11,550 nucleotides of DNA, taken from positions 1 to 11,550 of the forward strand of contig JAAOXX010000039.1 of NCBI GenBank assembly GCA_018221025.1, read 5' to 3'. Made by a program: the position numbers and the translations under genes. The DNA comes from Candidatus Altarchaeota archaeon. GTDB lineage: Archaea; SpSt-1190. The notes beneath the pieces are model-generated. The model did no database searches. It saw only the letters and a list, made by a program, of their open reading frames with translations, and was not told the origin of the DNA. Shown here piece after piece: positions 6,835 through 11,550 of the stretch (position 1 is its first letter; each line of letters begins with the position of its first letter).

Positions 6835-7378
6835 AGGTATATTGGCAAAAACGGTAATAGAGGCCAACAAGGCCTTAGAATTTTCTGAAGAAGAAGGAGC
6901 AATATTAAGCATGTCTGCTTCTTGGCACAGGGTTGTTGATGACAAGAAGAAAGAATCAGTTGATATGGCGGAATTCTTATTCCTGATGTCTAATGAAGGC
7001 AAGCCAAAGCAGGTTGAAGTAAATTTTGAGAAAGAGAAATTTACAAAGAATGTCACAGATATCTCAAAAGAAATGGGCGACATGATTGAAGAAGAACAGT
7101 TCGTCAAGAGTGTAAAGATATCCACTGATGGAGACGTCATTGCAGCTATTGAAAAAGACTTGAGAGTGCAGAAGGCACTAACCAAAGCAAAACACCTCAG
7201 AATATACTCAATGGACTTCGTAATCTACGACGAAGACTACCACGCACCAGTCTGGCACATCTTACTAAAGAACTGGCCATTAACAAACTATTTCAGAAGG
7301 GAAAAACCATTGACAGTGGAAGCAGTTGTTGAGGGAACTAGAGGGAAGATTGTGAAGTTGGCTGTGTATAGTACTTAG
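6815..7378 (+). CDS. Unrecognised protein encoded in an operon with the HIT protein
   Basis: 187 residues, soluble, no signal peptide or membrane helix, not recognised. The N-terminal half is rich in charged helices (about residues 1-25 and 70-100). The C-terminal half has strand-like stretches, YSMDFVIYDEDYHAPVWHI (131-149) and EAVVEGTRGKIVKLAVY (169-185). The tail loosely recalls a PepSY-like alpha/beta unit, in which aromatic-P-x-W is followed by a V-x-G-x-x-G-K-V strand pair. This is only a resemblance. ATG 6815 is preceded by GGGGTGG at 6802-6808, and the start lies inside the end of the HIT gene. The stop is four bases from the end of the convergent nucleotidyltransferase gene. The last about 27 codons reappear as decayed copies at 8481-8543 and 9833-9913. 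Confidence 0.8.
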   Translation: MLTKKLEGILAKTVIEANKALEFSEEEGAILSMSASWHRVVDDKKKESVDMAEFLFLMSNEGKPKQVEVNFEKEKFTKNVTDISKEMGDMIEEEQFVKSVKISTDGDVIAAIEKDLRVQKALTKAKHLRIYSMDFVIYDEDYHAPVWHILLKNWPLTNYFRREKPLTVEAVVEGTRGKIVKLAVYST

Positions 7379-7380
7379 AA
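7295..7380 (+). repeat. Copy A of the three-fold gene-end repeat (intact 3' end of the 187-residue gene)
   Basis: This is the functional 3' end, residues 161-187 plus the stop. It shares GTTGTTGAGGGAAC and TTGGCTGTGTATA exactly with copy C, and GATTGTGAAGTTGG, GTGTATA and ACTTAGAA exactly with copy B. Right after the stop, similarity to the other copies fades and the nucleotidyltransferase gene begins. Confidence 0.8.
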
Positions 7381-7382
7381 AA

Positions 7383-7940
7383 CTACTTCTTAAGAGTCTC
7401 AATAAGTTTTACTCCTTCAAGGACTCCTTTTACGAATGGGTCTTTCTTTTTTTGGTAAACGTCGGGACTAAAAATGTGCAATTGAATTTCCACCCCATAG
7501 CGCAACTCCATCTTTTTCAGAAAACCCCTGTCTATTTTTTGTCTAGTAATTACGGCCACATCAATATCCGAATCAACAGTAAATGTGAGTTTGGAGTAGG
7601 AACCAAATAGATAAGCATCACACTCATAGTTTAACAATTTTCTCGACAAATCAGTCACTGCAAAATACACATCTAGTGGAATTTTCTTGAGTTTCCAATG
7701 CTCGTGTTCAATCATTTCAATTAATTTGGTCATCCACTCCCCACTGTGATTCAACTCATATTTGCGGTAGTTTTTGATAAGTATTTTTGAACACAAGAGT
7801 TTTGTAAGTGCTTTGTCTAAAGGGACATTATTTGCTTTGGTTTTTTTCTTTAATCCTTCTCGCGTAAATGATTTTCCCGGTGCGAGTGAAAAAACTGTAA
7901 GAATCTTAAAACACATATCCTCAAAAATTATGGCCTTCAT
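7383..7940 (-). CDS. Nucleotidyltransferase (MNT) with N-terminal winged helix, partner of the HEPN protein
   Basis: 185 residues from ATG 7940. This is a minimal nucleotidyltransferase of the kind that acts as antitoxin in HEPN-MNT systems, where MntA-type enzymes add AMP to the HEPN toxin. The N-terminal part (about 1-75, including LTVFSLAPGKSFTREGL) looks like a winged helix. The enzymatic part has GS at 113-114 and SDIDVAV with D125 and D127, which fits GSX10DXD exactly, plus E151 in VEIQLHIF as a possible third acidic ligand. A longer frame from TTG 7964 exists, but ATG 7940 has GGGTGAT four bases upstream, containing the HEPN stop codon, so the shorter start is chosen. The winged helix could bind the twin palindromes upstream of the operon; that is inferred. 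Confidence 0.88.
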   Translation of the reverse strand: MKAIIFEDMCFKILTVFSLAPGKSFTREGLKKKTKANNVPLDKALTKLLCSKILIKNYRKYELNHSGEWMTKLIEMIEHEHWKLKKIPLDVYFAVTDLSRKLLNYECDAYLFGSYSKLTFTVDSDIDVAVITRQKIDRGFLKKMELRYGVEIQLHIFSPDVYQKKKDPFVKGVLEGVKLIETLKK

Positions 7941-7944
7941 ATTA

Positions 7945-8427
7945 TCACCCAAGCAATTCCTCAATCCTCGTCACAAAATCTTTAACATTTTTTGCAAAAC
8001 TGTGCGCATCTGCTTTCCACTGTTCACCTAAGACGGGAGTTCCTTTGTAGTACTGTGCCCTTACCCTCTCTCGTTTAGCATCCGTTAGTTCATCTGCAAG
8101 ACTTTTGAAATCTTCATACCCTTCCTCAAGCAATTTTGTAAGGCTCCTATCTTGAACTAATCCTCTCAACAATTCAATGGTGTTTTTGTGAGCATTTGTA
8201 TTAACTTTAAGCATCTGTTTTTTTGCAATCAATAACTTGCTAATATCGTGCATGGCAAAGTAACCAATAACAATTCCCCATCTGGGAAACTTATCCAGTA
8301 CAAAGTCCATACACTTTAGATTGTCTTGATAACCTTTTTCATACGTGTTGAGGAACCGGTCTAATTCAAAATCAGTCAGACGAGCAACTGCTCTCTCCCG
8401 CAATAAGGTTTCAATAGAGGATACCAT
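7945..8427 (-). CDS. HEPN-domain protein, putative toxin of HEPN-MNT module 1
   Basis: 160 residues, all-helical, first gene of the module and 4 bp from the nucleotidyltransferase start. The GYFAMHDISKLLIAKK stretch (55-70), AHKNTIELLRGL (79-90) and KRERVRAQYY (118-127) match the pattern I associate with archaeal HEPN proteins paired with nucleotidyltransferases. The RNase motif Rx4-6H is not intact: R119-x4 is followed by Ala124 where His would be, while Tyr126 stands where RX4HXY proteins carry the Tyr that MntA modifies. So it may not be a classical nuclease, or it may use other residues. ATG 8427 lies within operator 1 and within a few bases of the predicted transcript start. Confidence 0.85.
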   Translation of the reverse strand: MVSSIETLLRERAVARLTDFELDRFLNTYEKGYQDNLKCMDFVLDKFPRWGIVIGYFAMHDISKLLIAKKQMLKVNTNAHKNTIELLRGLVQDRSLTKLLEEGYEDFKSLADELTDAKRERVRAQYYKGTPVLGEQWKADAHSFAKNVKDFVTRIEELLG

Positions 8428-8479
8428 ATTAGTGGTATTTAATCACTAAACATTTATATACTTTACCATATTTGTGGTA
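8422..8479 (-). promoter_or_regulatory. Promoter of module 1 with two near-identical palindromic operators
   Basis: The TATA box TATATAAATG at 8451-8460 (minus strand) places the transcript start near 8430, just before ATG 8427. Two 16-bp sites flank it: TACCATATTAGTGGTA at 8422-8437 and TACCATATTTGTGGTA at 8464-8479. They differ at one base, and each has TACCA/TGGTA arms. They are 42 bp apart, about four helical turns, so both would lie on the same face of the DNA. One covers the start codon and initiation site, and the other abuts the upstream side of the TATA box. This is the layout expected for autorepression by the module. Confidence 0.7.
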
Positions 8480-8480
8480 A

Positions 8481-8543
8481 GTTGAGGTATTTGTTTAAAA
8501 GACGCAAGGAAAGATTGTGAAGTTGGTAGTGTATACGACTTAG
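8481..8543 (+). pseudogene. Copy B: decayed 3' end of the 187-residue gene, between the two HEPN-MNT modules
   Basis: In the original frame this reads V-F-V-stop-K, then TQGKIVKLVVYTT and a stop, against VVEGTRGKIVKLAVYST in the intact gene. The shared bases include GATTGTGAAGTTGG, GTGTATA and ACTTAGAA. It starts immediately after operator 2 of module 1. An in-frame TAA and the missing upstream part show it is not expressed as a protein. The next 10 or so bases also resemble those after copy C. Confidence 0.75.
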
Positions 8544-8628
8544 AAGTTTCTTGTTGCCATAATAATTGGGAGTACTTTCTAGAATATACATGTAGTGTAG
8601 TATATTATTAGAAAAACCATTAAACTTG

Positions 8629-8669
8629 TTTGGCAATAATATAGTAAAGTATATAATATTTGGTAATAA
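8629..8669 (+). promoter_or_regulatory. Promoter of module 2 with a direct repeat flanking the TATA box
   Basis: AGTATATAATA (about 8649-8658) is a good TATA box, centred about 25 bp before GTG 8678. The 11-mer TTTGGCAATAA at 8629-8639 recurs as TTTGGTAATAA at 8659-8669, one mismatch, exactly 30 bp apart and flanking the TATA box. This suggests a repressor site for the HEPN-MNT module. The TGGTAA core resembles the arm of the module 1 operators. Confidence 0.55.
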
Positions 8670-8677
8670 CTTGCTTC

Positions 8678-9028
8678 GTGGAAAGGGAAAAAATACTGGA
8701 GGACAATTTCAAAGAGTTTTATTCCAGCGCAGTTACTTCATTTGAAGGTGGTCACTTCACGACCTCATATATACTATTTTTTAAGGCTTTAGTGTCACTT
8801 GCAGACCTTTCAATCTTTCACAAGAGGGGCATAATACCCCGCAACCATAAACAGCGATTTGAGATACTTAATTATATTGACTTGGGGCTAAAAAATGACA
8901 TCTCACGATTCTTCAAAGAGTATACTAAAACTTATTCATCAAAAATGGTGGAAGAAGAATGTAGAGAAATAAAACAAGTGGTTGAAAAACATGAAAAATC
9001 AATGGGAATACTGGAAGAAATTGCTTGA
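8678..9028 (+). CDS. HEPN-domain protein, putative toxin of HEPN-MNT module 2
   Basis: 116 residues from GTG 8678. A longer frame opens at TTG 8660, but the TATA box places transcription at about 8678, so a leaderless GTG start is preferred. The protein is all-helical, with HFTTSYILFFKALVSLADL (26-44), then R50-GIIPRN-H57-KQRFEIL (an Rx6H arrangement), and helices to the end (CREIKQVVEKHEKS). The PxNHxxRFxxL motif is one I recall from archaeal HEPN proteins encoded beside a nucleotidyltransferase. It shows no clear similarity to the HEPN protein of module 1. The 3' end overlaps the nucleotidyltransferase gene by 38 bases. Whether R50/H57 form the nuclease centre is uncertain, since the motif lies earlier than in typical HepT proteins. 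Confidence 0.82.
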   Translation: MEREKILEDNFKEFYSSAVTSFEGGHFTTSYILFFKALVSLADLSIFHKRGIIPRNHKQRFEILNYIDLGLKNDISRFFKEYTKTYSSKMVEEECREIKQVVEKHEKSMGILEEIA

Positions 9029-9833
9029 TAAGCCAGGCGTGGTAGACGTCATAATTTTTGGCTCTTCTGTTAGGGGTAAGGCTAATCCACAAGACACCGA
9101 CATATGTGTGGTGTGGGGAGACAAAAAAGGTCAAACCGACGGAGCCATAGATATGAAATATGAGGAACTTTTTGCGCCCTCCTTCTTGGCGCGTGAAGAC
9201 ATACTTGCCGATGGATTCAGTGTAAGGCTTGGTAAGAGTCTGGCGGAATCCTTTGGATACTTCACCTTTAGGGTTTTCGACTACAGCTTGGGAAAGATGG
9301 ACTACAATAAACGAGCAAGGTTCCACTCAGCCATGAGAAAAGTATCTGAAGAATTAGGAATACTAAAGTTTAGAGCCCTTGCACTCGTGCCAATTGGTGC
9401 ATCTGAAAAATTTGGAGAGTTTCTTGAATACTGGGGGGCGGAGTATAGGGAAAGTAGGATGCTTTTTCCAAGACAAGAATATGAGTTTTTGAAGGCATTT
9501 CCAATACGTGCGGAGGCAGACCTTTTGTGGGAAAATAAAGTGGTAGGAAAAGTTAATGTCTCACTAAAGGAAGAAACGGGCGCATTTGTGAGTGATGGAA
9601 ATTTCAATCCGAATAAACTTGTTAAGGATCATGTATCAGGAATCATAGTAGAAGGAATACTTGAGGGAGATATTGAAGAGATAAAGGCAAGTCCTTTCTT
9701 TAAACTTAGAGTTCATCACGCGAGACCTTTTGTAGTAAAAAAACTCCGCCTAGACTCATCAACCTTTCCCAGCCTAGCAGGGCAGTTTGTTTATGGAAAG
9801 AAGATTGACACAGAAGTTAAACTATCTAAATGA
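8991..9833 (+). CDS. Long nucleotidyltransferase with extra C-terminal domains, partner of HEPN module 2
   Basis: 280 residues from ATG 8991; TTG 8982 would add three. The N-terminal domain carries IIFGSSVRGKANPQDTDI (21-38), a GS...DxD nucleotidyltransferase site with S25, D35 and D37; the spacer is nine residues instead of ten. About 195 residues follow, so it is twice the size of a minimal MntA antitoxin. Residues 90-162 (FRVFDYSLGKMDYNKRARFHSAMRK, then LVPIGASEKFGEFLEYW) resemble a C-terminal module I recall in archaeal nucleotidyltransferases paired with HEPN proteins. Residues 175-280 are beta-rich and unrecognised. The gene overlaps the HEPN gene by 38 bases, a deep overlap that implies coupled translation. 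The decayed gene end (copy C) begins within the stop codon. Confidence 0.84.
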   Translation: MKNQWEYWKKLLDKPGVVDVIIFGSSVRGKANPQDTDICVVWGDKKGQTDGAIDMKYEELFAPSFLAREDILADGFSVRLGKSLAESFGYFTFRVFDYSLGKMDYNKRARFHSAMRKVSEELGILKFRALALVPIGASEKFGEFLEYWGAEYRESRMLFPRQEYEFLKAFPIRAEADLLWENKVVGKVNVSLKEETGAFVSDGNFNPNKLVKDHVSGIIVEGILEGDIEEIKASPFFKLRVHHARPFVVKKLRLDSSTFPSLAGQFVYGKKIDTEVKLSK

Positions 9834-9913
9834 GACGAGGCACAAAACTGACTGAAGCCGTTGTTGAGGGAACAAGGGGCAAGACTGAGGAGTTGGCTGT
9901 GTATACAACTTAA
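9833..9913 (+). pseudogene. Copy C: decayed 3' end of the 187-residue gene, after module 2
   Basis: From the last base of the nucleotidyltransferase stop codon, the frame reads RRGTKLTEAVVEGTRGK and then TEELAVYTT and TAA. The intact gene has RREKPLTVEAVVEGTRGK, IVKLAVYST and a stop. Exact DNA matches to copy A include the 14-mer GTTGTTGAGGGAAC and the 13-mer TTGGCTGTGTATA. No start codon or binding site serves it, so it is a remnant. Confidence 0.8.
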
Positions 9914-10005
9914 AAGTTCTATACTTTCTTATAATTCGGGCACTCGTATCACTTTGGTTCCGGATAACACTAAGGTTTTATTCCACTGGAAAAAATATTG
10001 AACTT

Positions 10006-10065
10006 ATGCCGAAGACATCCGCGAAGAACCCCTGATTTGTCAGTTTTCTGTCTGAATCTCGGCAT
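10006..10065 (+). ncRNA. Candidate structured RNA in the gap before the AbrB gene
   Basis: TATGCCGA at 10005-10012 pairs with TCGGCATA at 10059-10066. Inside it AGACA (10013-10017) pairs with TGTCT (10049-10053), and CTGA-TTTG-TCAG forms a tip at 10032-10043. A TATA-like TTTTATT at 9976-9982 would start transcription near 10004, at the base of the structure. The motifs do not match C/D or H/ACA guide RNAs. It could also be a chance or protein-binding inverted repeat. The rest of the 9914-10080 gap shows nothing further. Confidence 0.25.
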
Positions 10066-10079
10066 AGTCACCGATGATT

Positions 10080-10104
10080 ATTTATAGAGTAAGAATATCT
10101 TACT
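10080..10104 (+). promoter_or_regulatory. Promoter and palindromic operator of the AbrB-RelE module
   Basis: The TATA box ATTTATAG (about 10080-10087) is centred about 25 bp before ATG 10108, giving a leaderless transcript. Between the box and the start codon lies the 17-bp perfect inverted repeat AGTAAGA-ATA-TCTTACT at 10088-10104. It is well placed to block transcription when bound by the AbrB-type antitoxin, which usually binds such sites as a dimer. Confidence 0.65.
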
Positions 10105-10107
10105 TCT

Positions 10108-10386
10108 ATGAAAAAACCTCTTGAATCCGACGTGACTAAAATAAGTTCAAAAGGGCAATTAATAATTCCCGTAAAGATAAGGCAGAAACTAAAGATTAAG
10201 GACGGGAATGTATTTGCTGTTTCGGCGGTAGATAATATGGTGGTTTTAAAGAAAATAGATACGAGTATCAATGCTGATGACCTAAAGACTCTTCGAGCTG
10301 TTGAGAAGGCATGGGAAGACTTAGAGGATGGAAAATACAGGGCTTTATCTAAGACTAAGTTCCTTGAAGAGATAAAGATATGGTAG
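10108..10386 (+). CDS. AbrB/SpoVT-type (swapped-hairpin) antitoxin and transcription factor
   Basis: 92 residues. Residues 9-50 are a clear AbrB/MazE-like DNA-binding domain: VTKISSKGQLIIPVKIRQKLKIKDG, then FAVSAVDNMVVLKKI. The following 40 residues (DLKTLRAVEKAWEDLEDG, FLEEIKIW) form a charged helical tail of the sort that wraps and neutralises a toxin. ATG 10108 has no binding site, and the TATA box is at the leaderless distance. It overlaps the RelE gene by seven bases, and it probably represses its own promoter through the adjacent 17-bp palindrome. In archaea such AbrB-type antitoxins occur with either VapC or RelE toxins; here the partner is RelE. Confidence 0.92.
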   Translation: MKKPLESDVTKISSKGQLIIPVKIRQKLKIKDGNVFAVSAVDNMVVLKKIDTSINADDLKTLRAVEKAWEDLEDGKYRALSKTKFLEEIKIW

Positions 10387-10640
10387 CCGTTAAGTCAGTA
10401 ATAGTCGCTGAAAGTTTTGAGAAGGACTTGAAAAAAATAAAAGACAGTGCCATAAAAAAGAAGCTGAAGAATCAGCTCAGAAAAATAGTGAAGAACCCAG
10501 AAGTTGGTAAGCCCTTAAAATATGGTCTTAAGGGCGAGCGGACTGTACGCATAAAGCCGTTTCGACTGATTTATGCACTTATGGGAAGCAAGCTGGTGCT
10601 GTTGAGATTTGAGCATAGAAAGGGCGTTTATGAGAAGTAG
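10380..10640 (+). CDS. RelE/ParE-family toxin
   Basis: 86 residues, the usual size of RelE toxins, which cut mRNA on the ribosome. The features are FEKDLKKIKD near the start, helices to about residue 38, LKGERTVRIKPFRLIYAL (about 49-66) corresponding to the L-x-G-x-x-x-x-R-x-G-x-x-R-x-x-Y core, and FEHRKGVY (77-84), the conserved HR-x-x-V-Y end that carries residues important in this family. Core Arg, His and Arg residues are present, so it may be active. The start ATG overlaps the end of the antitoxin gene (ATGGTAG spans both), giving tight coupling with antitoxin first. Confidence 0.92.
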   Translation: MVAVKSVIVAESFEKDLKKIKDSAIKKKLKNQLRKIVKNPEVGKPLKYGLKGERTVRIKPFRLIYALMGSKLVLLRFEHRKGVYEK

Positions 10641-10656
10641 TTTTTGCTAATTTTTT
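10641..10656 (+). terminator. T-rich terminator after RelE
   Basis: TTTTTGCTAATTTTTT fills the 16-bp gap between the RelE stop and the end of the convergent propeller gene. Archaeal termination commonly uses such T tracts without a hairpin. Confidence 0.5.
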
Positions 10657-11550
10657 CTAATTCCAATTAAAGAGATTTTTTATCCAATCAAATACTTTTG
10701 AGAAGATTGATTTTGGCTCTTCTACTTCAGTGGTTACGGTTTCGTTAACTGCTAGAGTCTCATTAAGTGGTTGTGTATCTTCTTCCACTATTTTTGGTTC
10801 TTCTACTTCTTTTCCTCCAAAAGCATAGAGGTATCCATCCCAACTGCCCACATAAACTGTTCCATCTCTTCCTATTGCGGGTGTCGTAAGAATACCGCAA
10901 CTCTTACATTCACCTTGAAATTTCCATTTTTCTGTTCCGTTTGGGTAGAGTGAATAAAAATATCCACCATTTGAACCAAAGTAAATAGTGCCTTCTGAAC
11001 CCATAACAGCTGAAGAACTTACCCCCTCAAAGGCATCAGGAGTCTTAAATCTCCAAAGCTCTTTGCCTTTTTGATCTAATTTGTACATGTATGCGTTCCA
11101 AGAGCCTATGTAGATATCTCCTGTTTTTTCATCAACTAAGGGAATTGCACTAACCCCGTCCCCAGTATCAAAGTCCCATCTTTTTGTACCGTCTTTTTCT
11201 ATAACGTAAACTTTACCTTCTTTTGATCCTATGTAGATGGTACCGTCACTTGTTATTGCAGGGGATGATTCTTGCCACGCTTCAAACCGGAACTCCCAAA
11301 TGGTTGAACCATCTTCTTGGTTTAGTGCATAAAGTATTCCCGCTCCCCCATCATTTGAAGTGGTAGATTGATCATAGCCGCTTGAGTAAAGGGTGCCATC
11401 ATAGCTTATAGCGGGAGATACAGAGATTCCTGAAATTGGGTATTCAATATGCCACTTTTCTGTTCCATCAGGATTCATTGCATATAGTTTTGCACCAACC
11501 TCCATCATTGCTTTTGCTGGACCATGTGGGTATTGTTCTGACCCCACATA
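10657..11550 (-). CDS. PQQ-like beta-propeller protein, C-terminal part (5' end cut by window edge)
   Basis: About 298 residues are visible, and the frame stays open at base 11550 (IYVGSEQ-type text continues), so the start lies outside. At least six repeats follow the PQQ/YVTN-like pattern D-G-T-x-Y-x-G-S...Y-A-x-x-x-D-G-T-x-x-W-x-F, for example SDGTIYIGSKEGKVYVIEKD and GRDGTVYVGSWDGYLYAF. Each would be one propeller blade. A Cys pair (ECKSCG) lies in the penultimate blade. After the propeller come an acidic Glu/Thr/Val linker with NET sequons and an amphipathic, aromatic tail (SIFSKVFDWIKNLFNWN) in place of a true membrane helix. It is probably exported, but the signal peptide cannot be seen. 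It differs in repeat type from the FG-GAP propeller at the left end. Confidence 0.88.
   Translation of the reverse strand, partial: YVGSEQYPHGPAKAMMEVGAKLYAMNPDGTEKWHIEYPISGISVSPAISYDGTLYSSGYDQSTTSNDGGAGILYALNQEDGSTIWEFRFEAWQESSPAITSDGTIYIGSKEGKVYVIEKDGTKRWDFDTGDGVSAIPLVDEKTGDIYIGSWNAYMYKLDQKGKELWRFKTPDAFEGVSSSAVMGSEGTIYFGSNGGYFYSLYPNGTEKWKFQGECKSCGILTTPAIGRDGTVYVGSWDGYLYAFGGKEVEEPKIVEEDTQPLNETLAVNETVTTEVEEPKSIFSKVFDWIKNLFNWN

Noticed and set aside
6811..7185. Minus-strand open frame of 124 codons
   Set aside because: It is a shadow of the coupled HIT-partner gene, which has a good binding site; the shadow is Ser-rich, as antisense frames often are.
7940..7964. TTG 7964 as start of the module 1 nucleotidyltransferase
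   Set aside because: It would overlap the HEPN gene, while ATG 7940 has GGGTGAT at ideal distance.
8600..8640. GAAAAACCATT at about 8611 as a fourth piece of the gene-end repeat
   Set aside because: Only 11 AT-rich bases match copy A and the flanks do not align, so chance is likely.
8925..9326. Minus-strand open frame of 133 codons across module 2
   Set aside because: It is antisense to the HEPN end and the nucleotidyltransferase active-site region, with no supporting signals.
9302..9607. Minus-strand open frame of 101 codons
   Set aside because: It is antisense to the module 2 nucleotidyltransferase and has no promoter or recognisable domain.
7295..9913. Insertion sequence or transposon carrying the HEPN-MNT modules
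   Set aside because: No transposase, terminal inverted repeats or target duplication is visible. Only the direct gene-end copies support mobility.
10006..10065. C/D box or H/ACA guide RNA
   Set aside because: No proper TGATGA box C with CTGA box D pairing, and no ACA at the right distance after the stem.

Overview
The window is archaeal. The evidence is a ribosomal protein S17e gene, a tRNA-Glu with no encoded CCA, TATA-type promoters about 25 bp upstream of start codons, GGTG-type ribosome binding sites inside operons, and an archaeal-type small kinase. It is AT-rich and contains several leaderless GTG starts. The phylum cannot be fixed by eye. Small surface beta-propeller proteins and compact overlapping genes would suit a DPANN or related lineage, but that is only an impression.

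Layout, left half. On the minus strand (1-3780), a large secreted beta-propeller protein with FG-GAP-like calcium loops and a C-terminal membrane anchor overlaps the next gene, an ABC transporter ATPase that runs off the left edge. A 120-bp cluster of four hairpins follows, then tRNA-Glu(UUC) and rps17e, all on the minus strand. rps17e shares one palindromic TATA region with a divergent plus-strand pair: a small winged-helix protein and a secreted Ig-like/DUF11-like membrane protein. That pair collides tail-to-tail, with a 17-bp overlap, with a minus-strand COG2112-like kinase. Divergent from the kinase is an operon of a HIT-family protein whose middle (nucleophile) histidine is replaced by phenylalanine, overlapping an unrecognised 187-residue gene.

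Layout, right half (7.38-10.64 kb). This is an accessory island holding three toxin-antitoxin-like modules. A minus-strand HEPN-nucleotidyltransferase (HEPN-MNT) pair and a plus-strand HEPN-MNT pair of a different family are fired from one 250-bp divergent control region, and an AbrB-RelE pair follows. The 3' end of the 187-residue gene occurs three times: once in the intact gene at the left border, once as a decayed copy between the two HEPN-MNT modules, and once as a decayed copy directly after the second module. This suggests the modules entered at the 3' end of that gene, or that tandem paralogues were replaced by the modules. It is the most interesting signal in the window.

The right edge holds the C-terminal part of a minus-strand PQQ-like beta-propeller protein, convergent with RelE.

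A consistent start pattern is visible. First genes of transcripts (starts at 3744, 6318, 6409, 8427, 8678 and 10108) have a TATA-like box centred about 25-29 bp upstream and no leader or almost none. Several downstream operon genes (starts at 724, 6815 and 7940) carry GGTG-type binding sites.
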